NCBI GenBank assembly: GCA_031266875.1
Contig: JAISAE010000006.1
Span: forward strand, 1-49,804
DNA: 49,804 nucleotides
Direction: 5' to 3'
Source of the DNA: Treponema sp.
Lineage (GTDB): Bacteria > Spirochaetota > Spirochaetia > Treponematales > Breznakiellaceae
The notes under the pieces are model-generated. The model worked only from the letters and a program-made list of their open reading frames with translations, searched no databases and was not told the origin of the DNA. Shown here one piece after another: positions 7,721 through 16,519 of the stretch (position 1 is its first letter; each line of letters opens with the position of its first letter). A program made the translations under genes and the position numbers.

Positions 7721-8155
7721 CTATAGTGCGCGTTTTACGTCAAGTCGTTTTTTAAGATAAGCAACAGCGTCGTCAATCAGTTTGGCAAGCGGCGCGCCTT
7801 CAAAACCCGCGATATGAAAGTGGTCGTTTTGTAAGGGGAGCAAGACCAGTTCACCCGGGGCGCTCAAGACCGCTTCCGCCATACCCGCGCTAATCTCACC
7901 CATAAGGCTATTGGCAATCACAATGCCAATGGGACCCACAATAAAATCACCCAGAGAAACAGACACCTTCACGGCGTTCTCACCCGAAGCGCCCCGATTC
8001 GCGCCCGCTTTAATCATGCGCTCAGTAGCGGACGCATTCGCTCCCAGCGCGATAATTTCCATAGCTTCCATCCCCGCGATTTCTTTAAGGCGCGGAATCA
8101 AAGCCGCCCCAATTCCGCCGCCCATACCATCAATAACCACAATGCGTATATTCAT
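7721..8155 (-). CDS. DUF3842 family protein
   Basis: A 144-residue protein with a glycine-rich nucleotide-binding-like start (IVVIDGMGGGIGAALIP) and a GPIGIVIANSLMGEIS segment. I recognise it as DUF3842, a family of unknown function found in anaerobes. Its place as first gene before larE and larB suggests a role in nickel-pincer metabolism; this is an inference from context. There is no Shine-Dalgarno. A promoter with the -10 five bases before the ATG predicts leaderless translation. Confidence 0.85.
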   Translation of the reverse strand: MNIRIVVIDGMGGGIGAALIPRLKEIAGMEAMEIIALGANASATERMIKAGANRGASGENAVKVSVSLGDFIVGPIGIVIANSLMGEISAGMAEAVLSAPGELVLLPLQNDHFHIAGFEGAPLAKLIDDAVAYLKKRLDVKRAL

Positions 8156-8160
8156 ACCCC

Positions 8161-8189
8161 ATTATTTCCTGTTACCGCCATGTTGATAA
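8161..8189 (-). promoter_or_regulatory. promoter of the DUF3842-larE-larB operon
   Basis: On the minus strand: TTATCA (8184-8189), a 17-base spacer, AATAAT (8161-8166), then five bases to the ATG. The 22-bp repeat array begins directly upstream. Confidence 0.5.
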
Positions 8190-9140
8190 GCCTCTCGCTC
8201 AGCCCCTAAGCTACCCCTTGATCAGACGCTGACGTCCTTTAGATCAGCGCCTAAGCTACCCCTACATCAGTGCCTGATGTAAAGGACATCAGGTGCTGAT
8301 CTCCTTTAGATCAGGGTCTGATCTCCTTTAGATCAGGCGCTGATCTCCTTTACGTCAGACGCTGATCTACCCCTACACCAGGGTCTGAGCTACTATACCT
8401 CAGCGCCTAAGCTACCCCTACATCAGACGCTGATGTAAAGGACATCAGCGCCTAAGCTACCCCTACGTCAGACGATGATGTAAAGGACATCAGGCTCTGA
8501 TCTCCTTTACATCAGGTGCTGATCTCCTTTAGATCAGGCTCCGATCTCCTTTAGATCAGGCGCTGATCTCCTTTACGTCAGACGCTGATCTACCCCTACA
8601 CCAGGGTCTGACCTACCATACATCAACGCCTAAGCTACCCCTACATCAGGGTCTGATGTCCTTTACATCAGGCGCTGACGTCCTTTCCGTCAGACGCTGA
8701 TCTACCCCTCGATCAGCGGCTGACGTACCATAGCTCAGCGCCTAAGCTACCCCTACGTCAGACGCTGATGTCCTTTACATCAGACGCTGATCTCCTTTAC
8801 ATCAGGCTCCGATCTCCTTTACGTCAGACGCTGATCTACACCTAGATCAGCGTCTTACATAACATACCTCAGCGCCTAAGCTACCACTAAATCATGCGCT
8901 GATCTCCTTTACATCAGGCGTTGATGTCCTTTACATCAGGCGCTGATCTCCTTTACATCAGGCGTTGACGTCCTTTACGTCAGACGCTGATCTACCCCTA
9001 GATCAGCGTCTGACCTACCATACCTCAGCGCCTAAGCTACCCCTACATCAGGCGCTGATGTCCCTCTAGGCAGGAGCTTTACACCTACCCCTCGAACAGG
9101 GGCTGAGCTACCCCTCGAACAGGGGCTGAGTTACCCCACA
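8190..9140. repeat. array of about 40 tandem 22-bp palindromic units
   Basis: The gene-free kilobase is filled by near-22-bp units of the form CGCTGATCTCCTTTACATCAGG. Within a unit, seven bases such as CTGATGT pair with ACATCAG around a five-base loop CCTTT. Arms change together in many units: CTGATCT/AGATCAG, CTGACGT/ACGTCAG, CTGATGT/ACATCAG. Other units carry loops built on ACCCC, and some are mismatched hybrids. Three units (8274-8292, 8430-8448, 8475-8493) carry the loop AAAGG, i.e. the unit in reverse complement. There are no spacers of unique sequence, so it is not CRISPR. It lies between the 3' end of the helicase gene and the lar promoter, both reading leftward. Confidence 0.9.
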
Positions 9141-9179
9141 CGTGAATACCGGTATGTTGGCTCTGCGGTGGGGGCTGGT

Positions 9180-10874
9180 TTACTTTCTAAACAAATTCAA
9201 GATACGAGACAAGACGCCTTTCTTTTGAACCGGCTTTACCTCAGCGTCTGTGTGCGCTTGGACTACCGGCGCGGGAGGTGGCGTGGCAGATAGTGGCGTG
9301 GTTTGTGGTTCTACTGGAGCAGCCCGCGTTATATCCTCCTGCTCCGGCTTTTTGCGCCGCGGTTTACTCCGCTCGGCTTGCTTACCGGCTCCGCCATACT
9401 TCTGCCGGTAATAGGCCATGCGTTCATCAAACGACAGTTTACTCAGGTCGTATCTGTCTGTTTGCCCGTCGCTTCTGGTTTCAGTCCGGGCTTGCGTAAC
9501 GCCGCGTTTTTTAGTGCCGCGCTGCTTCATGCTGCGTGTGTGCCGCCCTGACGCGGCAGATACTGAACGTTCCGGCGCGTTATGTTTGGGGCCGCTTTGG
9601 GCGGAGCGTTCTGGATTGCGCCACTGCCTGCTTTCGTTCCCGCGTTTTTCCGCGCTCCGTCCGCGACCAGCGCGTTCTTCCCTGTGAGACCGCTGTTCAT
9701 CATAAAGATCAGTATGAAGCCGCATCCCCTCGCTCCAGTCTTCCCCGTAGCTCTCCGAGCTGGCTGTCTCCGACGGAATTTTCTTGCCGATGTACCGTTC
9801 TATTGCGGGAAGCGCGTACACATCCTGCTCGCTTGCCAGGGTAATGGCCTTACCGGTTTTACCGGCGCGGGCTGTGCGTCCGATACGATGAACGTAGTTC
9901 TCAGCCTCTGTTGGTAAATCGTAGTTCACCACGAGACTCAGACCCTCAATGTCCAGCCCACGCGCCGCTACATCAGTCGCCACAAGGTAGCGCACTGCGC
10001 CGGCCTTAACATCCTCAATGATCTTGAGGCGCTTTGCTTGAGGCAGGTCGCCAATGATGAACTCACACTCAAAGCCATTCAGTTGCAGACGTTTTGCCAG
10101 AATCTCCACATAACGTTTTGTGTTACAAAAAATCACGGCGCTTTCCGGCTGTTCCTGTCGCATGATACCCAGAAGTAGTTTTATCTTGTTTTCGGAAGGC
10201 ACGTGGTAAAGGAGCTGCTCAGCCTCTTCAACCGTAACTGATTCAGGCTCAACAGCGATCTCAAAGGGAGATTTGGTATACTCCCACGCAAGGTTCTTGA
10301 CCCAAGCATTGAGTGTGGCGCTGAAGAGCATAGTCTGACGCTGATCAATGGGCGACACTACTTTGATGAGCTTACGCAGGTCAGGGTAAAAACCCATGTC
10401 GAACATACGATCTGCCTCATCCAGCACGAGAAACGCGATATCCATGAGGTTCATCTGGCCGTTCTGATTGAGGTCAAGCACCCGTCCTGGGGTTCCCACC
10501 AGAATCTGCGCGTTATCCTTGAGCAGTCGCTGCTGTAGTCCGTAACCGACTCCGCCATAAAAGCTGCCGATTTTGAACGGCAGGTATGTGCCGATGAGCT
10601 TAGCCTCTTCCTCAATCTGCACGGCCAACTCGCGGGTGGGAGCCATGATGAGCGCCTTTTTCCCATGGAGAGGCGATTCATTCAGGAGTCGCTGCAAGAT
10701 TACGATGAGGTACGCGGCGGTTTTTCCGGTTCCAGTCTGAGACTGAACGTAAAGGTCCTGCCCTCCAAAAGCATGGACCAGTACCTGCTCCTGAACCGGT
10801 GTACAGGTGATGTAACCCGACTCGGTGATACCCCGTTGGAGGTCGGGGTGTAAATTAAGTTCTGTGAATTCCAT
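9180..10874 (-). CDS. DEAD-box ATP-dependent RNA helicase
   Basis: A 564-residue protein: a helicase core of about 385 residues plus a long basic low-complexity tail. All core motifs are visible: Q motif (FTELNLHPDLQRGI), Walker A as SQTGTGKT, PTRELA, GTPGRVLDL, DEAD, SAT, ARGLDIEG and HRIGRTARAG. Such enzymes unwind short RNA duplexes in ribosome assembly, RNA decay and cold adaptation. The tail is rich in Arg, Glu, Ser and Gln and probably binds RNA. The ATG at 10874 begins the family N-terminus; the longer frame would need a TTG start. There is no Shine-Dalgarno. TATAAT lies three bases before the ATG, so the true promoter register is unclear. Confidence 0.95.
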   Translation of the reverse strand: MEFTELNLHPDLQRGITESGYITCTPVQEQVLVHAFGGQDLYVQSQTGTGKTAAYLIVILQRLLNESPLHGKKALIMAPTRELAVQIEEEAKLIGTYLPFKIGSFYGGVGYGLQQRLLKDNAQILVGTPGRVLDLNQNGQMNLMDIAFLVLDEADRMFDMGFYPDLRKLIKVVSPIDQRQTMLFSATLNAWVKNLAWEYTKSPFEIAVEPESVTVEEAEQLLYHVPSENKIKLLLGIMRQEQPESAVIFCNTKRYVEILAKRLQLNGFECEFIIGDLPQAKRLKIIEDVKAGAVRYLVATDVAARGLDIEGLSLVVNYDLPTEAENYVHRIGRTARAGKTGKAITLASEQDVYALPAIERYIGKKIPSETASSESYGEDWSEGMRLHTDLYDEQRSHREERAGRGRSAEKRGNESRQWRNPERSAQSGPKHNAPERSVSAASGRHTRSMKQRGTKKRGVTQARTETRSDGQTDRYDLSKLSFDERMAYYRQKYGGAGKQAERSKPRRKKPEQEDITRAAPVEPQTTPLSATPPPAPVVQAHTDAEVKPVQKKGVLSRILNLFRK

Positions 10875-10941
10875 ATTATTATAGAAGAAAGTATACAAGA
10901 CTTGGTTATGAATAGTTAAGAAGGACAAAGGACGGGTTACC

Positions 10942-10950
10942 TGTTATGAT
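10942..10950 (+). promoter_or_regulatory. extended -10 promoter of the phosphatase gene
   Basis: TG-T-TATGAT is an extended -10 element ending five bases before the ATG at 10956. No good -35 is seen, which is usual for extended -10 promoters. The GAGG next to the ATG is too close to serve as a Shine-Dalgarno. Confidence 0.5.
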
Positions 10951-10955
10951 GAGGC

Positions 10956-11687
10956 ATGATACACATTGAAACCGAGGCGGGCCGGCTTATCCCGTTGGAA
11001 AGACTGTACAATACACGCGACTTGGGCGGCTATGAGACGCGGGACAAGCGGCGTGTGCGTTTTGGGCGGCTTTATCGCGCTGGTGAGCTTTATGTTGGGA
11101 CCGCGAATGACAAGGCCGCGCTTGAGGCGCGGGGCATCAGAACCATTGTGGACTTTCGGGGTCTGTCGGAAGTCAGACACTATCCTGATATAAGGCCGCT
11201 TAGCCTTCAGCAGCAGGTCTCTTTACCCATTGACGCGGACAGTCTGCTGGACCTCTCCCTCGTTGGGCGGGATATGTCCGGCGAGGTGTTTATGATGAAC
11301 CTTTACGCCATCATCGTGGAAGCGGCGCGTGATCAATACCGTGAGTTGTTTCGGCTGATAAGCGATACCGCGAATACGCCGCTCCTGTTTCATTGCTCGG
11401 CAGGCAAGGATCGCACGGGTATTGCTGCCGCGCTCATCTATCACGCGCTTGGCGTGGAGCGGGAAGCCATATACGCGGACTATCTGCTTTCCGCAGTCTA
11501 CCTCAAGGACCATATCAAGAGCTGGATTAAGGATAAACCGCACCTTGAACCGGTTATGAGCATACGGCGCGAGTATCTTGAGACAGCGTTCAAGGTTATC
11601 GACGAAAAGTTCGGCGGCGCGGATCGCTATGTGGAGAATGAACTGGGCGCGGACTCGGCGCGTTTACGCGAGCTATACACGGAATAG
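10956..11687 (+). CDS. tyrosine-protein phosphatase family protein
   Basis: A 243-residue protein of the bacterial tyrosine / dual-specificity phosphatase family (Y_phosphatase3 type). The P-loop HCSAGKDRTG carries the catalytic Cys and Arg. YNTRDLGGYET and RAGEL near the N-terminus and IVDFRGLSE are typical of the family, which can act on phosphotyrosine, phosphoinositides or other phosphomonoesters; the substrate cannot be told. There is no signal peptide, so it is cytoplasmic. It is transcribed divergently from the helicase gene and followed 38 bases later by uraA, which has its own promoter-like sequence. Confidence 0.9.
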   Translation: MIHIETEAGRLIPLERLYNTRDLGGYETRDKRRVRFGRLYRAGELYVGTANDKAALEARGIRTIVDFRGLSEVRHYPDIRPLSLQQQVSLPIDADSLLDLSLVGRDMSGEVFMMNLYAIIVEAARDQYRELFRLISDTANTPLLFHCSAGKDRTGIAAALIYHALGVEREAIYADYLLSAVYLKDHIKSWIKDKPHLEPVMSIRREYLETAFKVIDEKFGGADRYVENELGADSARLRELYTE

Positions 11688-11689
11688 GG

Positions 11690-11719
11690 TTGAGTACGGA
11701 ATAGGCTTATCAGTAATGT
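11690..11719 (+). promoter_or_regulatory. putative promoter of the uracil permease gene
   Basis: TTGAGT (11690-11695), 18 bases, TAATGT (11714-11719), then six bases to the ATG at 11726. The -10 is imperfect. The arrangement predicts an mRNA starting at the start codon. Confidence 0.4.
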
Positions 11720-11725
11720 AGAGGC

Positions 11726-13030
11726 ATGAAAGATGCCATGATTATGGGGATCAATGAACGTCCCCCGCTTTTCCGCTGGATTCCGCTCAGTTTTCAGCAT
11801 GTATTCGCTATGTTTGGCGCGACCGTTCTCGTGCCGCTTCTTACTGGTTTGCAGCCATCGACCGCGCTTTTCACAGCGGGAACAGGAACCCTGCTGTATA
11901 TAGTGATTACCGGAGCGAAAGTACCAGCCTTTTTAGGCTCGTCTTTCGCGTTTATCCCAGCCTTGATAGGGATACGCGAAACGTATGGAATGCCCAGCGC
12001 GCTCGGCGGTGCCGTTGCTGCTGGGCTTTTTTATTGTCTGGTGGCCATCATCATAAAGGTCTCTGGCACCAAATGGCTTGACCGGGCTCTGCCGCCTGTG
12101 GTGATTGGCTCGGTAATCATCGTTATCGGCCTTAACCTTGCCCCGACCGCCATGTCGTCGGCCATGAATGACGCTGCGGGGAACTACTCCCTCATAAGCC
12201 TCTCCATCGCGGCCTTTACCCTGGGGCTTGCCGTGATTGCTACAATCTTCTTCAAGGGCTTTTTTAACACAGTCTCGATACTCCTCGGTCTTGTGGGAGG
12301 CTATCTTTTCACGCTTATCATGGGCTTCTTCTTTCCCGCGTATCAGCTTATTAGTTTTGACACGGTGCGGGAGAGCCCTTGGTTTGGGTTTCCGCGCTTT
12401 GAGGTTCCAGAGTTCCGGCTTGTGCCTATCGTAACGTTCATCATTGTGTCTTTTGCTACAGTCTGCGAGCATTTGGGCGATACGCTTGTTACCTCGCGGG
12501 TTGTGGGGAGGGATTTTTATAGAAACCCGGGCCTGCACCGGACTCTCACCGGCGATGGGCTTGCGACTGCGTGGGCTGCGTTCTGGGGCGGGCCGCCCAA
12601 CACTACTTATGGCGAAAACATCGGGGTTATGGCGATCACCAAAGTGTACAGTGTGTGGGTTATAGGCGGCGCGGCGTTCATCGCGCTGATTCTTTCCCTT
12701 ATACAGAAATTCGGCGCAGTGATTCAGACTATCCCCAATCCGGTTATGGGCGGTATCTCCATGCTCTTGTACGGTCTCATTGCCTCAAGCGGTCTGCGAA
12801 CCATTGTTGAAAGCGGGGTTGATTATACGAACAAGCGGAACCTGACGATTTCGTCTGTGATTCTGGTGATTGGCATTGGCGGCGGTGTGCTAAAGTTTTC
12901 GGTGGGTTCTGACATGGTATTTCAGCTTGGCGGCGTGGCGCTGGCAACAGTGGCGGGCATCGCGCTTAACCTGATTCTGCCCAAGTCTATTGATGAGTTG
13001 AGGAAAGGCAAACGCGCTCAATCTCGCTAA
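11726..13030 (+). CDS. uraA: uracil-xanthine permease (UraA/NCS2 family)
   Basis: A 434-residue inner-membrane protein with about 14 hydrophobic segments, the normal size for nucleobase:cation symporter-2 proteins. QHVFAMFGATVLVPLLTGL at the N-terminus, the GSSFAFIPALI segment and GGPPNTTYGENIGVMAITKVYS match the uracil permease substrate-binding motifs. It would import uracil with protons, pairing functionally with purine salvage by deoD. Its last 44 bases overlap the convergent Maf-like gene on the other strand. Confidence 0.93.
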   Translation: MKDAMIMGINERPPLFRWIPLSFQHVFAMFGATVLVPLLTGLQPSTALFTAGTGTLLYIVITGAKVPAFLGSSFAFIPALIGIRETYGMPSALGGAVAAGLFYCLVAIIIKVSGTKWLDRALPPVVIGSVIIVIGLNLAPTAMSSAMNDAAGNYSLISLSIAAFTLGLAVIATIFFKGFFNTVSILLGLVGGYLFTLIMGFFFPAYQLISFDTVRESPWFGFPRFEVPEFRLVPIVTFIIVSFATVCEHLGDTLVTSRVVGRDFYRNPGLHRTLTGDGLATAWAAFWGGPPNTTYGENIGVMAITKVYSVWVIGGAAFIALILSLIQKFGAVIQTIPNPVMGGISMLLYGLIASSGLRTIVESGVDYTNKRNLTISSVILVIGIGGGVLKFSVGSDMVFQLGGVALATVAGIALNLILPKSIDELRKGKRAQSR

Positions 13031-14648
13031 CGCTCCATGCGCGGCTCTGTTCAATGATCTCAGCGGCATGAAGCTGCGGGTTACGGCGCTTGAACGTGGC
13101 GGCTAGGGGCAATAGCGTGGCAAAGACAAGCTGCGATTCAGCGTCAAAGCGCTTGATATACGCGCCGCTGTTTAAGCGGGGGAGAGCATTAATACGCTCA
13201 CAGTAGTTGGCCAGAAACGCGGGCGCACTTAACCCCGCGTGCGTTGCGTGATTTGACCCAAAGAGCGGGGCTGGCTTGGGACGCGGCGCGGTCTGCCGGA
13301 TTTCGATGGGCGCTCCAAGCCCGTCCGCTGGTTCAACAGTGGCGTGAAGCGTTTCAGCCTTTGCCTCAAGACGGGTACGGTACATGGCAAGAAGCGGGGT
13401 TTCATAGTACCAGCCGTTTTTCTGGTATACCCGTTTGAGGGCGGCGCTGCGATACAGGAAGGCTGATGCAAGCGATTCGTAGGGAGCAAGGCGCGTTTGA
13501 CGACGCTCGAAGCTGGGGTTGACATAGGTTCCCCGCGCATAAGTGCGCCCAAGGGGATAGGCGAAGTCCGCGCCGTAGAGCGCTATCACATCAGCCCCAA
13601 GACTGTCGGCGAGGGACATAGCCGCGTAGGTAACATTACCACCTGATGTGTCCACTGTGGGCAGGGGACGCCACTTGCGTGAAACATAGCGGGTCAGTGG
13701 ATGGCTGCTGGAAAAGAAGCGCGGGCGCGGCGAGCAGGACGCGACAAGCGGCGGACTTGCCAGGTCAAGGTAGAGGGGACAGGGCAATCCCCACATAAAA
13801 TGAAAATAACTGATGTGCTGGCAATCAATGGAAACAACCACGTCTGGTGTAAGGCCAGCGTGCAGTAGGGCTGGAAGGCTTGTATCAGTGGCCATGAGAA
13901 AAGTGTCGTTCCGCGTTTCAGCAAGACGGGGAAGCTGTATATCAAGCGAAGGGCCGGCTGCTGCTATCGAAACGTGTTTGACAGCCGGAAAAGGCGTGTC
14001 CTGAGCGTCATCAATATTGAGGATGTTACGGACAATGTTTGAAAACCAGCGTGTTCCGAAAAACGCCTGCGCGGAATAGTCGTTACTTACGAGATTAATG
14101 GCGCGTTGAATGGTGTCGAACGCTGCGTTAAAACGCGCTGTATCAAACTCGGTTCTGCTTCGCAGGGGCAGAACCCGTATTCCGCCAGCCAGAGCCGGGT
14201 TATACTCGTCAAGAATAGTCTGCTCGATCAGCGGCGGCGGGGCATCTACCAGCAGAAGCACACGCGGGTCGCCCAGTATCGCGGTATAGTCTCTGGCGCT
14301 GAAAAGTTCCACGATACCGCCTATATCATAATCAATGACCAGAACCCGCTCCATACCAGGTCGCATCAGAGCGGACTCAATGGCAAAACCGCCTCCCAGT
14401 CCCAAAAACACGAGGAAGCCCTCGTCTTTGCATACGCCCAGCAGTCGCTCGGCCTCCCGTTTTGGGTCAACCAGCGAGTGTAAGGCTCTGGGAGGGACGC
14501 TTCCGGTCTTGTCGCGCCATGCGGGAATGAGCTGGCCTGAACGGGATGATAAAAACGTATAGCAAGACGCGCTGGTTTTTGCCGCAGCAAGGCGGTCGCG
14601 GAGTTCCGGGTTTGTCTGCGACAGGGCAATGAGGTTTTGTTCAAGCAT
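12987..14648 (-). CDS. DUF115 motility-associated glycosyltransferase-like protein (Maf family), copy 1
   Basis: A 553-residue protein of the DUF115 / MptE-like group. Spirochaetes and Campylobacter use related Maf proteins to glycosylate flagellins with nonulosonic acids. The central conserved block is visible (VSIAAAGPSLDIQLPRL, FLMATDTSLPALLHAGLTPDVVVSIDCQ, DLASPPLVAS, VTYAAMSLADSLGADVIALYGADFAYP). The N-terminal part contains FLVFLGLGGGFAIESAL and VLVIDYD, a Rossmann-like motif. The ATG at 14648 overlaps the stop of the second copy upstream by eight bases, indicating coupling; the longer frame starts inside copy 2. The 3' end overlaps uraA by 44 bases. Confidence 0.85.
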   Translation of the reverse strand: MLEQNLIALSQTNPELRDRLAAAKTSASCYTFLSSRSGQLIPAWRDKTGSVPPRALHSLVDPKREAERLLGVCKDEGFLVFLGLGGGFAIESALMRPGMERVLVIDYDIGGIVELFSARDYTAILGDPRVLLLVDAPPPLIEQTILDEYNPALAGGIRVLPLRSRTEFDTARFNAAFDTIQRAINLVSNDYSAQAFFGTRWFSNIVRNILNIDDAQDTPFPAVKHVSIAAAGPSLDIQLPRLAETRNDTFLMATDTSLPALLHAGLTPDVVVSIDCQHISYFHFMWGLPCPLYLDLASPPLVASCSPRPRFFSSSHPLTRYVSRKWRPLPTVDTSGGNVTYAAMSLADSLGADVIALYGADFAYPLGRTYARGTYVNPSFERRQTRLAPYESLASAFLYRSAALKRVYQKNGWYYETPLLAMYRTRLEAKAETLHATVEPADGLGAPIEIRQTAPRPKPAPLFGSNHATHAGLSAPAFLANYCERINALPRLNSGAYIKRFDAESQLVFATLLPLAATFKRRNPQLHAAEIIEQSRAWSVSEIERVCLSSTHQ

Positions 14649-16116
14649 GGGCCATATCCAGCTTGGCCAGGGTTCGTATTGCGTCCGTAAGTTCACTTAA
14701 TGAAACACTGTCCCAGGGTATGTTACCCGGTCTATCGGGAAACAGGAGCGGAACCAGTTCCTGTTTGATAGCTGCGCTGACAGCGGCGTTAGAAGAAAGC
14801 GTTTTTAGCAAGAGCGAGACTCCAGCCTTAACCGGATCGGGACGTGAGAAACGCGCTATCTCCCAAACATTGTTAGCAGCGTTTTTGAAAACCGAGCCTT
14901 TTCGCGCCCTGCCCTGTGTCGTCCATGACGGCGCGTTACTGAATACCGGGCTGTTTTTCCCCAGCGAATAAAGCCGGCCTGAGTAGGAATTAATATGCGT
15001 CCTGAACCATGCGGCGTAGACGTCGTGGCTTTTACCCTCGACGATGTATCTGGAGCGGGTGAAATATTGGGTATACAGCGGTAAGAAGCGGCTGGCCTTT
15101 TCCTCAAGCAGGCGCTCAAAACTATAGGGACGGGCGTGGATGCGTATGTCATTCATCGCAAGATCAGTGCCACTAATCACTACGTCGCCGCTCGTGAGAC
15201 AGAACGCCAGGTCGAGAGCCGACGCAGTTACGGTTCCCCGCTGGGGCAAGCTGACAAACGGCAGACTCAGTCCGCGCAGAATCAGGCTTTGCCATTGGCT
15301 CTTGTCGCTCATAAGCAAAAGAGGGACATCAGCGCACTGAGAAGGAAGCGCGGCGCTCATGCTCACAGCCAAAATGAAGGTAGCGCGTGTGTGTGTACGT
15401 ATACTATCCCGCAAAGATTCATACAGGTGGCACTGCGCCCATGAGCCGCCGTCTGTGCTAATAACAAAGTCCGGGGTAAGCCCAACGGCCAGCAGGCTTG
15501 GTGTTGATGATGAGGCTGCGAGAATCAGCGCGGGACCTTGCGCCTTCCGTTCCTGTATTAGGGGCAGGGCGCTTTCAAGGCTCGGCCCTGCGCCGGTAAC
15601 GATGACAGGCTCGTGGAGCGTGGAGCGTGGATACGTATAGTGTGTCAAGAGACGCAGGTTCCTGAAAAAATTGCTGAACCAGCGCTTTCCAAACAGGCGA
15701 AGGGTTTGTTCACCGGCGTCGAGCCGCCTGATGAATTCCACTGTTTCTTCAAGAAGACCACGATAGCGCTCGCCATACACTGCCAGCGCGGGTCGCCATT
15801 CAATAACCTGAATAGCTGTGGCCCCGACCGCTATTTCGTTTTCAAGGAAGCGTTGAAGCGGCTCGTCATGTCTAGGACTCCATGCTGGTATGGACGCGGC
15901 TTCTGGAACAAGCGCGTCGTTGGATTCAGCCGCGTGGAGCATGATGAGCTGCGCATCCGGTCGCTTTTGCCGCAGGAATGGGATAAGGTAGCCCAGCCCC
16001 GGCTCTATTAGGATGAAGCAACTCGCTTCATCCCTAAGTGTGAGGGAATTGACATAACGTTCCGCCTCAGCAACGGGGTTGTAACGGGAATGAAGCGCAT
16101 GAAGTGATGTACTCAT
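14641..16116 (-). CDS. DUF115 motility-associated glycosyltransferase-like protein (Maf family), copy 2
   Basis: A 491-residue paralogue of the next gene. The same blocks occur in the same order: VIVTGAGPSLESALPLIQERK, LILAASSSTPSLLAVGLTPDFVISTDGG, VTASALDLAFCLTSGDVVISGTDLAMND. The N-terminal Rossmann-like segment is less conserved than in copy 1. The pair overlap by eight bases and so are expressed together. A role in sugar modification of periplasmic flagellar filaments is inferred from family and genus; no flagellin gene is in the window. Confidence 0.83.
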   Translation of the reverse strand: MSTSLHALHSRYNPVAEAERYVNSLTLRDEASCFILIEPGLGYLIPFLRQKRPDAQLIMLHAAESNDALVPEAASIPAWSPRHDEPLQRFLENEIAVGATAIQVIEWRPALAVYGERYRGLLEETVEFIRRLDAGEQTLRLFGKRWFSNFFRNLRLLTHYTYPRSTLHEPVIVTGAGPSLESALPLIQERKAQGPALILAASSSTPSLLAVGLTPDFVISTDGGSWAQCHLYESLRDSIRTHTRATFILAVSMSAALPSQCADVPLLLMSDKSQWQSLILRGLSLPFVSLPQRGTVTASALDLAFCLTSGDVVISGTDLAMNDIRIHARPYSFERLLEEKASRFLPLYTQYFTRSRYIVEGKSHDVYAAWFRTHINSYSGRLYSLGKNSPVFSNAPSWTTQGRARKGSVFKNAANNVWEIARFSRPDPVKAGVSLLLKTLSSNAAVSAAIKQELVPLLFPDRPGNIPWDSVSLSELTDAIRTLAKLDMAHA

Positions 16117-16135
16117 TGGTCTTTTCTTCTCAAGA

Positions 16136-16519
16136 TTATATAAATGGTTCTATGAGCGTGAGGGCATATTCAGGGCTATTCGCCTCAAAAGATCGCGGAC
16201 TCATCACACCCAGGCTTTTAGCTAGCTGGTGTATGACAAGCTCACGGTCAATTTCATTGGAGAAGATCACCAGGTCGCGTGCGACGTGCGCACTGTTCAA
16301 GGGAATCACGATACCCAAAGGCGATACCATAGAGGCAAGGCGCTTTCGCGTGTCGTAAGCTGCGACACTACACAGCGGCAGTTCAAACACAATAGCCTGA
16401 AACACGGTATGATTTGCGTGGTATCCAGCAATGCTGTCTTTGATCCTGTTCCGCGCAAGTAGCGTTTCAGCCCTATCTTCAAGACTTGCTTTGAGAATGG
16501 CTTTACTTAAAAGCCCCAT
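16136..16519 (-). CDS. conserved-looking hypothetical protein of the Maf cluster
   Basis: A 127-residue protein (MGLLSKAILKASLEDRAETLLARNRIKDSIAGYHANH...). It appears to be a compact alpha/beta domain with a hydrophobic core (TVFQAIVFELPL, GIVIPLNSAHVARDLVIFS) and no membrane segment. I do not recognise the family. Its ATG shares one base with the stop of the upstream acidic protein (TGATG), and the Maf pair follows 19 bases later. It is therefore the second gene of a four-gene operon and likely works with its neighbours. Confidence 0.7.
   Translation of the reverse strand: MGLLSKAILKASLEDRAETLLARNRIKDSIAGYHANHTVFQAIVFELPLCSVAAYDTRKRLASMVSPLGIVIPLNSAHVARDLVIFSNEIDRELVIHQLAKSLGVMSPRSFEANSPEYALTLIEPFI

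Noticed and set aside
8190-9140. CRISPR array
   Set aside because: Units follow each other without unique spacers of constant length, and no cas genes are present.
10866-10928. Longer N-terminus of the helicase starting at TTG 10928
   Set aside because: The added residues do not match the family, and the frame crosses likely promoter sequence.
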